Counted from the first letter of the stretch, positions 43,498 to 52,545 are shown. The stretch is 64,000 nucleotides of DNA from Jeotgalibacillus sp. ET6 (GCF_029667115.1 NZ_JARUIU010000002.1:666972-730971), one strand, 5' to 3'. The notes: a model not told the origin generated them from the letters alone. Numbers and translations are program-made.

Positions 43498-44539
43498 AAA
43501 AATGACGATGCTTCATCGCAATCATGCTAAAGAAAACAATACCGAAGGGGCTCCATCCTCCGCTGATATACCACAGGAAATAAAAAGCCTCCAGGAGAAA
43601 ATCAGAGATAATGGGTTTGATTATGCCTACCATTCTGAAACGGAGAGCTTTGACGTTTTTTTAGGGGGTCCGGTATTTACTGAAAAGCTTGTACACTTTG
43701 ACCCAATCTATCAAACTTACTTGAAAGACATGCCAGAGCTTCCATACGTTATAAATCAGCAAATAAGGATGCCTTTGGATAAAGTTCCTGCAGAGCTTTT
43801 TAAAATCGAAGAATGGCTTCTGGAAGTCACCGGCGGCGAAGACACAGCTGGAATTCCGTGGATGTTTGATGAGTTAGCACAGGAACATGAAAGGCTGCTT
43901 ACCGTTTTTATTTATGGAACAGAAGAACAGTCAAACTTTGAAGAGGGCAGATTAAAAGAAGAGGTTCAAACAGTCTGGGAAAATCTCATTCAGCCTGAAT
44001 ACCTGGAAAAGTACGAATCGGCAGCTGCTATTAAAAAAATTTATGATGAACTGGCTGGTGAGGATTTTAAAAAACCGGAAAATTGGAACAGATACAATAA
44101 TGTGATTGATCTTTCCTATTCTGTACAACCGAATGAACTGTATATGCAGGAGCCGCTGATTCCTCTTAAGGGCGGAGAGTTGTCATTATTTGAAAACTAC
44201 CAAAGAAGCCAGGACTCATCTATTTTGAAGGAGTTATCTTCCGAGGATATCGCGCTCTTTTATTTGCAGGCGATTGATTCTGCTGACCCGGAAACGGTTT
44301 ATTCGCTGCTCGCAGACACCCCTGAACGCCCATCAAGGGATGAATTTTTTGAAACCGTAACCCCAAAAACACTAGAAGCTGTCAATGTCAGCGATATCTT
44401 ATATCAGTTTTCTTATTTTGAAAACGATAACCGAAACAGCATTTTCTTTGAGACAATGAATCATCAAACCTGGATGTTTGATCTGGCTGAAGAGAATGAT
44501 GTCAAAAAAATTGTATTTAATAAATATGACTTTTACTGA
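43481..44539 (+). CDS. Continuation of copy 1 in another frame (extracytoplasmic domain)
   Basis: This 352-residue frame overlaps the previous one by 17 bases and has only a TTG start with no ribosome site. From IPQEIKSLQEKIRDNGF onward it aligns with the outer domain of the gene at 44556 (for example FSPEAAALLDKIAQNGYETV there). Shared features include SFDVFLGG against QFELSIGG and QTVWENLI against KAVWETLI. It has no signal peptide or membrane segment, so as a separate protein it could not reach the outside. A +1 shift near the A7 run at 43494-43500 would join the two into about 710 residues. Confidence 0.7.
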   Translation: MSMYGKKMTMLHRNHAKENNTEGAPSSADIPQEIKSLQEKIRDNGFDYAYHSETESFDVFLGGPVFTEKLVHFDPIYQTYLKDMPELPYVINQQIRMPLDKVPAELFKIEEWLLEVTGGEDTAGIPWMFDELAQEHERLLTVFIYGTEEQSNFEEGRLKEEVQTVWENLIQPEYLEKYESAAAIKKIYDELAGEDFKKPENWNRYNNVIDLSYSVQPNELYMQEPLIPLKGGELSLFENYQRSQDSSILKELSSEDIALFYLQAIDSADPETVYSLLADTPERPSRDEFFETVTPKTLEAVNVSDILYQFSYFENDNRNSIFFETMNHQTWMFDLAEENDVKKIVFNKYDFY

Positions 44540-44555
44540 AATGTGAGGAGAGGGT

Positions 44556-46733
44556 TTGTTGGATTCAACTTATTCAGATGATCAAAATGACCACACTCTA
44601 TTTGTGAAATGGGCTGAGAAGTTTCTGCCTGAAATAAATCAGTTTTTATTTCAAATGGGTCTGAACAGCACACATAGAAATATTGTTATTAAACGAGCAT
44701 TTAAGGAAATAAGAAACACATACCTGGATGAACCCCCTGGCAGAAGAAGGGTGCTGCTCTATAAAAAGGCAGCAGTAACCATACAGCAGAACATTGAACA
44801 TCAAGAACACAATGAATCTGATGAAATTTTTGTACATCTCGAAGACCGCGAGCTTCATGAGCTGCTGCAAAAGCTGCCTGAGGGTCACAGGGCAGCCGTG
44901 GTGCTCACTGCTTTTCACAAGATGTCATTAAACGAAATAAGCATTATATTACAAATGCCTGAAGCAGAAACAGAGGGAGCAGTGAAGGAAGGAAAGAAAA
45001 AGCTTATTCACAAACTTGAAGAAATGGATGGCGAACGCATCAGCGAAGAAAATCTGGACAAGCTGCTTGGGTTTTTACTGTATTCCTACAACAAAATTCC
45101 TTTATCAGTGGACGTAAGTGAATTAGTGGAAGAGCCGGCTGCACATTCTGAGGAAGTAAATCATGTTCCCTTTTATAGGTCAAAATGGGCTCTGTCCCTT
45201 TCCGGTCTGCTGATCGCAGGTTTAATCGTTCTCTTTCTTGCACAGCCTTCTTCTGATTCAAGCGTTGAGCCAGAGATGTCATCTGCAGAGAATAATCGTG
45301 AAATCGTGTTATCTGTAAAAGACGGAGAAACAATCGACTCGCTTGAGGAATTAGGTGCAGAAGTAGAGGACAGAATGCAGAAGCTGGAAGCAGACCTGGG
45401 ACTATCGGAAGGAGAATTATACCAAGTAGAATATATTCAGAAAGCCATAAATCAGATACAGGCATTTTTGCAGAGGAATCAATTAGCAGAAGAGGGAGAG
45501 CTGAATCCTTTTGAAATACAGGATGCCCTCAATCGTCTCGTTACGCCGCTAACGTATGTGCAGCAAGAGGAGTTTTCATCTAGAGATGAATATGCACTGG
45601 CTATTCATTCGGACATGATCACAAAACAGTATCTGGAAATGGCAGAATCGTTAATGGAGCAGTATGACACAGCACTTGAAGAGTATGAATCTGAACTGGA
45701 AGGTCTAGGTGATCAGCCGATAGAGGACTTTTCCTTTTCTCCCGAGGCAGCAGCTCTTTTAGATAAAATTGCTCAGAATGGATATGAAACAGTCGTAACC
45801 CCTGATCAAAATCAATTTGAACTATCCATTGGCGGAGAGAAGTTCAGTGAGGTTGCTGAATTGCAAATAGGTTCCGGTAAAATTAATAACGCCTATATCG
45901 AGTACATACGGATTATGAGAGAGAAGCTTCCTTTCGTTGAAGCAGAACAGCTTCAATTGTCAATGGAGCAGGTGCCTGATGTGTTACTGGAGGCAGAAAG
46001 ACTGTTAAAAGGGATGATGTACACAGAGCCGTTAGCAGAAGAATTATTAAGTCAGCATGAATTGCTGCTGGAATTTCTGGTCAAAGACTCTGCATCAAAT
46101 TCGATATTTACTGAAGAGGGAATGCTTATGCCGGATGTGAAAGCGGTATGGGAAACGCTGATTGGAGAGGAAAAACTTCGGACGTATGCCTCTTCAAGAT
46201 ATGTCCATCAATTCTATGCAGAGCTTGAAGAAAATGATTTCAGGAAGCCTCAGGAGTGGCAATCTTTTCAAAGTGAGCAGGGAACTTCGCCTGTTCTTGG
46301 CTATATGGTAAATGGACCCGATTCAGGGCTTTTTCCTCTAAACGATGAGTTAAATCAACTGTACAATCAATATCAGGCAGAAAAAGAAAGTACACTTCTA
46401 AGCGGACTGACGGAAAAAGAAACCATGCAAATGTATCTTAATGCGATCAGCATCGGGGATTTGGAAACACTTTACTCTCTTTTTGCCGAAACGGAGGACC
46501 GCCCTGACCGGGAAGCATTTTTGCGGGAAACCAACCGTGAAAATTTATATAATCAGGACTTAACGGGTGTTGCTGAAATTACGGAAATCGGCAGCAGTGA
46601 AGGCATAAAGCAGATGATTATCGTCCTTTCTGATGGTGCACTTTCCTCCAGCCAGAAAGTGATTCCGTTAAAAGAAGAAAACGGCTCCTGGAAGATCGTC
46701 TATCAGCAGGGAGATTTTTTGATCACTTCATGA
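44556..46733 (+). CDS. Membrane-anchored ECF-sigma-like protein, copy 2 (intact)
   Basis: This is a 725-residue protein. Residues 14-80 resemble a decayed sigma region 2 (FVKWAEKFLPEINQFLFQMG...RNIVIKRAFKEI). Residues 97-153 resemble region 4, with ELHELLQKLPEGHRAAVVLT and an HTH NEISIILQMPEAETEGAVKEG. Residues 211-229 are one membrane segment, and about 500 residues of helical, acidic outer domain follow. The start is TTG at 44556 (or 44559) behind GAGGAGAGGG. It starts 16 bases after copy 1, so both form one unit. It may sense an outside signal and act on transcription. This is inference; I know no characterised example. Confidence 0.78.
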   Translation: MLDSTYSDDQNDHTLFVKWAEKFLPEINQFLFQMGLNSTHRNIVIKRAFKEIRNTYLDEPPGRRRVLLYKKAAVTIQQNIEHQEHNESDEIFVHLEDRELHELLQKLPEGHRAAVVLTAFHKMSLNEISIILQMPEAETEGAVKEGKKKLIHKLEEMDGERISEENLDKLLGFLLYSYNKIPLSVDVSELVEEPAAHSEEVNHVPFYRSKWALSLSGLLIAGLIVLFLAQPSSDSSVEPEMSSAENNREIVLSVKDGETIDSLEELGAEVEDRMQKLEADLGLSEGELYQVEYIQKAINQIQAFLQRNQLAEEGELNPFEIQDALNRLVTPLTYVQQEEFSSRDEYALAIHSDMITKQYLEMAESLMEQYDTALEEYESELEGLGDQPIEDFSFSPEAAALLDKIAQNGYETVVTPDQNQFELSIGGEKFSEVAELQIGSGKINNAYIEYIRIMREKLPFVEAEQLQLSMEQVPDVLLEAERLLKGMMYTEPLAEELLSQHELLLEFLVKDSASNSIFTEEGMLMPDVKAVWETLIGEEKLRTYASSRYVHQFYAELEENDFRKPQEWQSFQSEQGTSPVLGYMVNGPDSGLFPLNDELNQLYNQYQAEKESTLLSGLTEKETMQMYLNAISIGDLETLYSLFAETEDRPDREAFLRETNRENLYNQDLTGVAEITEIGSSEGIKQMIIVLSDGALSSSQKVIPLKEENGSWKIVYQQGDFLITS

Positions 46734-46747
46734 ACCTAAAACTACTT

Positions 46748-46776
46748 TTGATTTATTAAGAGAGTTGTGGTATAAT
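46748..46776 (+). promoter_or_regulatory. SigA-type promoter of yugI
   Basis: TTGATT at 46748-46753 and TATAAT at 46771-46776 are 17 bases apart, giving a leader of about 45 bases. Confidence 0.8.
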
Positions 46777-46826
46777 CAATAATTGCGTGAAAACGATAAA
46801 AATTATATATAACAGGAGATGTTCCC

Positions 46827-47213
46827 ATGTCTACAAATTTTGAAGCAGGACAAGAGCTTAAAGGTAAAGTAACAGGCATTCAGCCATACGGTGCGTTCGT
46901 TGCACTTGACGAAAATACACAAGGATTAGTTCACATTTCTGAAATCACTCATGGCTTTGTAAGCGATGTAAGCGAGCACCTTTCAGTAGGTCAGGAAGTT
47001 AACGTGAAAATTCTTTCTGTTGACGAAAAAGCAGGTAAATTCAGCTTGTCAATCCGTGCAACTGAAGAAGCACCTGAAGTGAAGCCGCAGCCGCGCAAAG
47101 AACGCCGCTCAGCGCCTTCTAAATCAGTATCTCATACAGAAGATACAACAGGCTTCAACAGCCTAAAGGATAAACTTCAAGACTGGATCGAACAGTCTGA
47201 CATGAAGCGATAA
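46827..47213 (+). CDS. yugI: S1-domain RNA-binding protein, general stress protein 13 (YugI)
   Basis: This 128-residue protein has one S1 domain (residues about 7-76, with GKVTGIQPYGAFVALDENTQGLVHISEITHGFV) and a basic, disordered tail. It matches B. subtilis YugI (GSP13), a ribosome-associated protein of the S1/polynucleotide phosphorylase type. The ATG follows AACAGGAGATG. Its own promoter and a very strong hairpin bracket the gene. Confidence 0.92.
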   Translation: MSTNFEAGQELKGKVTGIQPYGAFVALDENTQGLVHISEITHGFVSDVSEHLSVGQEVNVKILSVDEKAGKFSLSIRATEEAPEVKPQPRKERRSAPSKSVSHTEDTTGFNSLKDKLQDWIEQSDMKR

Positions 47214-47220
47214 AAGCCTA

Positions 47221-47269
47221 AAACAAGCCCTGAAAGAAGGTGATTGCCACCTTCTTTCAGGGCTTGTTT
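47221..47269. terminator. Long perfect hairpin after yugI
   Basis: A perfect 22-bp stem runs from 47221-47242 to 47248-47269 around the loop ATTGC. Only TTT then CATTTT follow, so it is a very stable hairpin but a weak T tract. Confidence 0.85.
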
Positions 47270-47296
47270 CATTTTAATTCGTTTATATTTAACATG

Positions 47297-47602
47297 TCAG
47301 CTCTGCACCAGCTCAGGCTCCAAATTCTTAATGGCACGGTTTACATACTTTCTGTTTTTAAAAATAAATGCACTCAGGTCATCACGGGATAGTTCTGCTT
47401 CTCCTTCATCGCAATAATCCTCTCCCATGCTGTGGGTTGACCATCTTTCATCACCAGGATAATACATTACAGTCCATTTACCGCGTCTTGTGTGATCCTC
47501 AAACACAAAGTAAAACTTTTTCCCTGATTCATCATACGTAAAAAGATTCCGAGCTTGATCAATAAAATGTTCTGCGTCTTTTTTTGATCGTATAACTTTC
47601 AT
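47297..47602 (-). CDS. Conserved hypothetical protein
   Basis: This 101-residue soluble protein has a beta-rich pattern (FYFVFEDHTRRGKWTVMYYPGDERW) and a C-terminal helix KNRKYVNRAIKNLEPELVQS. Of the three nearby starts, ATG at 47602 is chosen because GGAGGGTG lies eight bases before it; GTG 47611 and ATG 47608 are too close. No family is recognised. It lies alone between yugI and rocR. Confidence 0.65.
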   Translation of the reverse strand: MKVIRSKKDAEHFIDQARNLFTYDESGKKFYFVFEDHTRRGKWTVMYYPGDERWSTHSMGEDYCDEGEAELSRDDLSAFIFKNRKYVNRAIKNLEPELVQS

Positions 47603-47826
47603 CTTCATCACCCTCCATTTTTATTTAATCATCCAAACGGCGGATCAGGTAAAAGCAGACTATGGCTAAAAGCGGCACGGAATGATATGTAGGAAAACAC
47701 TTAAAGTGCTTTTAGACCTGCTCTAGTAACATTTCTAATAAAAAGGTAATCCTTTATTTTTAAATTGTACCAAAATTCAGGCAAATTCCAATCTTTTTCT
47801 TTCAAATTTTGTAATGTTTATGAAAG

Positions 47827-48038
47827 GAGGCTGGGACAAAACGTTAGAAAATATAAAAAATGAAGTAGTATTTATTTCTAGTAGAGTAGAGCGGAAGGCG
47901 GAGACTCCTAACAGGAAATGACGGCTGCTTGAGCCATTGCAGAGTATGACCCTGAAAAGGCTTAAGCCCCCGCCCCTGAGAAAAGGATTCATGTGAAGCT
48001 AACCGGTCAAAGAGCTTGAGACATGTTGTCTCAGCTCC
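47827..48038 (-). repeat. Terminator-headed repeat, copy G
   Basis: Read on the minus strand, the head GAGCTGAGACA...TGTCTCAAGCTC is at 48012-48038, 25 bases after the rocR stop codon. The body contains GACCGGTTAGC. The far end reads ACTAGAAATAAATA and then GTTTTGTCCCAGCC, which is inverted relative to the family left end. The inner hairpin is diverged. The 220 bases between the hypothetical gene and this copy show nothing. Confidence 0.82.
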
Positions 48039-48062
48039 ATTACGGTTGGAAAAATAAAAGGA

Positions 48063-49430
48063 CTATTTTTGCCTGATTAAGTTATTCTTTTTTAAGCGGT
48101 ATTGAAGATTTTGTCTGCTCATTCCCAAGGCATGAGCAGTTTTTGTGACGTTATAATCATGGTAGTGAAGGGACTTCTGAATATAGTAGGACTCAGCTTC
48201 TCTGAGAAATGCATCAAGCGTCTGCATCGGTTTTCCTTCTCTGATCATAAAAGCAGAGGTGTCTAAGGAAGAATCCGGATTTACAGGATCATCAAACTTT
48301 AATCTGAAATAATGCGGAAGATGCGAAAACCCGAGCAGACAGTCCTGGCCCATTGCGAAAAGGGAAGCTTCCATTACATGCTCAAGTTCTCTTACATTTC
48401 CAGGCCAGTCGTAGGCAGAAAACAATTGAATAACTTCTTCGGAAACACCTGTGATGTTCATTTGGAACCTGAGATTAAAATCGTCCACAAAATACCCGGA
48501 AAGTTCCCTAAGATCTTCTTTACGCTGGCGCAGGCTTGGGACAAAGATGGTTACCTCGCTCATGATATAGTATAAATCCTTATCTAAATGACCGGATTGA
48601 ATGGCATCAATAGGATCAGTGCTTAAAGTAAGGATCGGATAAAAGAGTGGTTTATTAATCGAGCGTGTATTTAATTTCCAATTTGTCAGAAGAGAGGTCA
48701 GCTGCTTTTGCAGAGGCAGTTCAAGACTTTCAATATGATCGATAAATAATGTGGATCGATCTCTTTCAAAAGCTTTAGATTCATATTCTTTAAGAATGTC
48801 CTTTAGGCGTTCTGATGTTATATTTCTGCAGTCGATAGAGTGAAAGGCGTGTGAGCTGAGACCACGCTCAACATGAATACTTTGAGCAAGACGCTCTTTT
48901 CCGCTTCCCGTTTCTCCTATAAGAAGAACCATACTATCTGAGCGGCTTGCTTTTTTTCCTTCGAAAATCATTTCATCAATAAGAAGTGAGGAACCTGTCC
49001 AGTGATCGAACGAGGATAGGTCAGAGCCTGCAGAACCTGACTTGATCCGCATTTGCTCATTGGATGATATGTCTCTTGCAATTTCAATTGCTCCGGCCAG
49101 TTCCCCGTTGTTCCATATGGGATACGTATTATTAAGCGTTGTAATTTCCCTGCCATGAACATTAAAATACGTTTGTTTAACATTTAAAACCGGCTTTCTT
49201 GTAGATAGCACCTGAAGAAGGGTGCTGTTTTCATCCGGATAAAACTTAAAAATATCCAGCAGCCGTTTGTCCAATACATCAAAATCTTCCATGGATTCCA
49301 TTATGCGCATTTGCTTATTATATAGAATAGTTCTCCCATCGGTATCCACCATATGAATACCCTGCCGGATATGATCAAGAGCCTGTGAGACAAGGCGGAG
49401 ATCAATCACATTTCCTTTAGGTCCAGGCAT
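48063..49430 (-). CDS. rocR: RocR-like enhancer-binding regulator lacking GAFTGA
   Basis: This 455-residue protein has an N-terminal PAS-like domain (residues 12-120), a AAA+ domain (about 150-375) and a Fis-type HTH (about 427-450, VTKTAHALGMSRQNLQYRLKK). Walker A is GETGSGKE at 172-179. The Walker B position reads LFIDH, with His232 in place of the usual Glu. The region that should hold GAFTGA is deleted, running straight from DILKEYESKAF to ERDRSTLFI. ATG at 49430 follows AAAGGAAG. It is divergent from rocA, which supports control of arginine catabolism, though perhaps not through sigma-54. Confidence 0.85.
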   Translation of the reverse strand: MPGPKGNVIDLRLVSQALDHIRQGIHMVDTDGRTILYNKQMRIMESMEDFDVLDKRLLDIFKFYPDENSTLLQVLSTRKPVLNVKQTYFNVHGREITTLNNTYPIWNNGELAGAIEIARDISSNEQMRIKSGSAGSDLSSFDHWTGSSLLIDEMIFEGKKASRSDSMVLLIGETGSGKERLAQSIHVERGLSSHAFHSIDCRNITSERLKDILKEYESKAFERDRSTLFIDHIESLELPLQKQLTSLLTNWKLNTRSINKPLFYPILTLSTDPIDAIQSGHLDKDLYYIMSEVTIFVPSLRQRKEDLRELSGYFVDDFNLRFQMNITGVSEEVIQLFSAYDWPGNVRELEHVMEASLFAMGQDCLLGFSHLPHYFRLKFDDPVNPDSSLDTSAFMIREGKPMQTLDAFLREAESYYIQKSLHYHDYNVTKTAHALGMSRQNLQYRLKKNNLIRQK

Positions 49431-49504
49431 TTTGAATAACTTCCTTTCAAATTTAAAAAACAGAATAAACAAAATACTTGAAATATGCAATCATCTTTTG
49501 CATT

Positions 49505-49570
49505 ATTATAAAGGTAAGGGTTTTATTAGTGCAAATAATTTTTGCACTTTTCAATCAAAAATACTTTTAT
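49505..49570. promoter_or_regulatory. Divergent rocR/rocA promoter with central palindrome
   Basis: AGTGCAAA (49528-49535) and TTTGCACT (49541-49548) form a perfect palindrome with a 5-base centre. Each arm contains a TTGCAC -35. On the minus strand it pairs with TATAAT (ATTATA at 49505-49510, 18-base spacing), and on the plus strand with TTTTAT (49565-49570, 17-base spacing). A weak GG-N10-GC (49519-49532) is the only sigma-54-like signal. Confidence 0.6.
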
Positions 49571-49591
49571 GAGTGATATAGGAGGTTTATT

Positions 49592-51136
49592 ATGATTCCG
49601 TACAAGCACGAGCCATTTACAGATTTTACTGTTGAGGAAAACAAAAAAGCTTTGCAGGATGGTTTGAAAACGGTTGAGGCGTACCTTGGCCAGGACTACC
49701 CGCTTATTATCGGCGGAGAGCGCATTGAAACTGAAGACAAGATTGTTTCGTATAATCCGGGAAACAAAAATGAAGTAGTTGGACGCGTTTCAAAAGCTGA
49801 TCAGCAGCTTGCCGAAAAAGCGATGCAGGTTGCAGATGAAACATTTAAAACCTGGCGCAAAGTAAAGCCCGAAATCCGCGCTGATATTTTATTCCGTGCA
49901 GCTGCGATTGTCCGTAGACGCAAACATGAATTCTCGGCTCTGCTTGTAAAGGAAGCGGGTAAACCGTGGAATGAAGCGGATGCCGACACAGCTGAAGCGA
50001 TCGATTTTATGGAATATTACGGCCGTGAAATGCTTGCATTGAAAGAAGGCAAAAAAGTGGAAAGCCGCCCGGGTGAATACAACCGCTATGATTACATTCC
50101 ACTTGGAGTAGGCGTTGTAATTTCTCCTTGGAATTTCGCATTTGCCATTATGGCGGGAACGGCTGTCGCAGCTTTGGTAACCGGAAATACAGTTCTTCTT
50201 AAACCGGCATCCACTACACCTGTCGTTGCAGCTAAATTTGTTGAGGTAATGGAAGAAGCAGGCCTTCCTGAAGGCGTATTGAATTATATTCCGGGAAGCG
50301 GTAAAGAAGTAGGGGACTACCTGGTAGATCACCCCCGTACGCGCTTTATTTCATTTACAGGTTCTCGTGAAGTAGGGACAAGAATGTATGAGCGTGCAGC
50401 AAAAGTGAATGAAGGCCAGACATGGTTAAAGCGTGTCATCGTTGAAATGGGCGGAAAAGATACGATTGTAGTGGATAAAGAAGCGGATCTTGAGCTTGCC
50501 GCACAATCAATCGTAAAATCTGCATTCGGCTTCAGCGGTCAGAAATGCTCTGCCTGCTCAAGAGCTGTTGTTCTTGAAGACGTTTACGATCAGGTTCTAG
50601 ACCGAGTCATTGAGTTGACAAAAGAGCTTTCACTTGGCGAGACGGTTGCGCCTGAAATTTTCATGGGTCCTGTAATTGACCAGGCTGCTTTCGATAAGAT
50701 CATGAGCTACATTGAAATCGGTAAAGAAGAAGGCCGCTTAGTTGCGGGGGGAGAAGGCGATTCTTCTCAAGGATTCTTTATTAAACCGACTGTATTTGCT
50801 GATTTAGATCCTAAATCACGTTTAATGCAGGAAGAAATTTTCGGACCTGTAGTCGGTTTGACAAAAGCAAAGAATTTCGATGAAGCCATTGAAATTGCTA
50901 ATAACACTGAATATGGACTGACGGGTGCAGTTATTACAAATAACCGCATGAATCAGGAAAAAGCACGGGAAGACTTCCATGTAGGAAATCTTTACTTTAA
51001 CCGCGGCTGTACAGGTGCGATTGTGGGCTATCAGCCATTTGGCGGATTTGATATGTCGGGAACAGATTCTAAAGCAGGCGGACCTGACTATTTGACTCTT
51101 CACATGCAAGCTAAAACAACATCTGAAATGCTGTAA
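49592..51136 (+). CDS. rocA: 1-pyrroline-5-carboxylate dehydrogenase (RocA)
   Basis: This 514-residue aldehyde dehydrogenase oxidises P5C/glutamate semialdehyde to glutamate with NAD+. It has the NAD-binding [17 protein letters not shown], the catalytic Glu in VIVEMGGKD, and the catalytic Cys in [11 protein letters not shown]. Length and N-terminus ([21 protein letters not shown]) match Bacillus RocA. The ATG follows ATAGGAGG. It is the first enzyme gene of the roc set, divergent from rocR. Confidence 0.96.
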   Translation: MIPYKHEPFTDFTVEENKKALQDGLKTVEAYLGQDYPLIIGGERIETEDKIVSYNPGNKNEVVGRVSKADQQLAEKAMQVADETFKTWRKVKPEIRADILFRAAAIVRRRKHEFSALLVKEAGKPWNEADADTAEAIDFMEYYGREMLALKEGKKVESRPGEYNRYDYIPLGVGVVISPWNFAFAIMAGTAVAALVTGNTVLLKPASTTPVVAAKFVEVMEEAGLPEGVLNYIPGSGKEVGDYLVDHPRTRFISFTGSREVGTRMYERAAKVNEGQTWLKRVIVEMGGKDTIVVDKEADLELAAQSIVKSAFGFSGQKCSACSRAVVLEDVYDQVLDRVIELTKELSLGETVAPEIFMGPVIDQAAFDKIMSYIEIGKEEGRLVAGGEGDSSQGFFIKPTVFADLDPKSRLMQEEIFGPVVGLTKAKNFDEAIEIANNTEYGLTGAVITNNRMNQEKAREDFHVGNLYFNRGCTGAIVGYQPFGGFDMSGTDSKAGGPDYLTLHMQAKTTSEML

Positions 51137-51143
51137 GTAAAAT

Positions 51144-51246
51144 GCCGATCAAAAGAAGATTGAATAGAGCAGTGAAAATGATTTCCCTGTTCAAAGGTAA
51201 GGAAATTTCCTCAGCCTTTTCTGTTCGAGAAGATCTTTTGATCGGC
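51144..51246 (+). promoter_or_regulatory. Long-range inverted repeat between rocA and rocD
   Basis: GCCGATCAAAAGA at 51144-51156 is complementary to TCTTTTGATCGGC ending at 51246. It encloses a palindrome GGAAATTTCC at 51201-51210. TATTTTTATC follows the right arm, so the whole could be a complex terminator for rocA or a structured leader for rocD, whose start is at 51313. Confidence 0.55.
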
Positions 51247-51312
51247 TATTTTTATCTATTGCCGCTATGAAGGGGTATAATTATAGTAATCAAAAAATCT
51301 GGAGGGATACAT

Positions 51313-52503
51313 ATGTCAACATCTACATCGATTATTGAACAAACAGAAAAATTTGGAGCTAATAATTACCATCCACTTCCTATCGTCATTTCACATGCAG
51401 AAGGAGTTTGGGTAAAAGATCCGGAAGGAAATAAGTATATGGATATGCTCAGTGCTTACTCCGCTGTTAATCAGGGACACCGCCATCCAAAAATTATTCA
51501 GGCGCTTAAAGACCAGGCGGACCGCGTTACGCTGACTTCACGTGCTTTTCACAATGATCAGCTTGCTCCGTGGTATGAATTGATTTGTGAACTTTCAGGG
51601 AAAGAAATGGCTTTGCCAATGAATACGGGTGCTGAAGCAGTTGAAACGGCGATCAAGACAGCACGTCGCTGGGCATACGAAGTCAAGGGTGTAAAAGAAA
51701 ACCAGGCTGAAATTATTGCCTGCAACGGGAACTTTCACGGAAGAACCATGACAGCTGTTTCCCTGTCGTCGGAAAAAGAATACCAGCGTGGCTTTGGGCC
51801 GATGCTGCCTGGGATTAATTTAATTCCTTACGGAGATCTTGACGCTCTTAAAGAAGCGATCACTCCAAATACAGCTGCATTTTTAGTGGAGCCGATTCAA
51901 GGGGAAGCAGGAATTGTTTTTCCTCCAAAAGGATTCCTCAAAGCAGCACGCGAGCTGTGCAAGGAACATAACGTATTATTTATCGCAGACGAAATTCAGG
52001 CAGGTCTTTGCCGCTCAGGAAAAATGTTTGCCTGTGAATGGGAAGACGTTGATCCTGATATGTATATACTCGGGAAAGCGCTTGGCGGAGGAGTATTTCC
52101 AATTTCCTGCGTTGTGGCAGACAAAGAAGTATTAGGCGTATTTAACCCGGGATCGCATGGTTCAACTTTTGGCGGGAATCCAATGGCATGTGCAGTGTCA
52201 ATCGCGTCTCTTGAAGTATTGAAGGATGAAAAACTTGCAGAGCGTTCATTGGAACTGGGTCAGTATTTCATGGACGCTTTAAAGAAAATTGATAATCCGA
52301 TCATTAAAGAAGTAAGAGGCAGCGGCCTTTTCATTGGGGTTGAGCTGACAGAAGCTGCCCGCAGCTTTTGTGAGGATCTAAAAAAAGAAGGACTTCTTTG
52401 CAAAGAAACGCATGAAACGGTCATTCGTTTTGCACCGCCGCTTGTTATTTCTAAAGAAGAGCTTGACTGGGCGATTGAACGCATTGTAAAAGTACTGTCA
52501 TAA
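51313..52503 (+). CDS. rocD: Ornithine aminotransferase (RocD)
   Basis: This is a 396-residue class III PLP aminotransferase. [19 protein letters not shown] holds the PLP-binding Lys, and [18 protein letters not shown] and [12 protein letters not shown] are typical. It converts ornithine and 2-oxoglutarate to glutamate semialdehyde, which RocA then oxidises. The ATG follows TGGAGGGA. A hairpin GTCCGGTCCA/TGGACCGGAC at 52515-52545 follows, without a T run. Confidence 0.95.
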   Translation: MSTSTSIIEQTEKFGANNYHPLPIVISHAEGVWVKDPEGNKYMDMLSAYSAVNQGHRHPKIIQALKDQADRVTLTSRAFHNDQLAPWYELICELSGKEMALPMNTGAEAVETAIKTARRWAYEVKGVKENQAEIIACNGNFHGRTMTAVSLSSEKEYQRGFGPMLPGINLIPYGDLDALKEAITPNTAAFLVEPIQGEAGIVFPPKGFLKAARELCKEHNVLFIADEIQAGLCRSGKMFACEWEDVDPDMYILGKALGGGVFPISCVVADKEVLGVFNPGSHGSTFGGNPMACAVSIASLEVLKDEKLAERSLELGQYFMDALKKIDNPIIKEVRGSGLFIGVELTEAARSFCEDLKKEGLLCKETHETVIRFAPPLVISKEELDWAIERIVKVLS

Positions 52504-52514
52504 TCTAAACTTCT

Positions 52515-52545
52515 GTCCGGTCCATATTTATTATGTGGACCGGAC
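52515..52545 (+). terminator. Hairpin after rocD
   Basis: A 10-bp perfect stem GTCCGGTCCA/TGGACCGGAC with an 11-base loop. AAAATC follows rather than Ts, so it may stabilise the 3' end rather than terminate. Confidence 0.5.

Noticed and set aside
45040..45465. 141-codon minus-strand frame in the sigma-like gene
   Set aside because: No ribosome site and overlaps the paralogous, conserved plus-strand protein.
49519..49532. Sigma-54 -24/-12 promoter of rocA
   Set aside because: Only GG-N10-GC is met; the wider TGGCAC-N5-TTGC pattern is poor and the regulator lacks GAFTGA, so it is kept only as a weak alternative.
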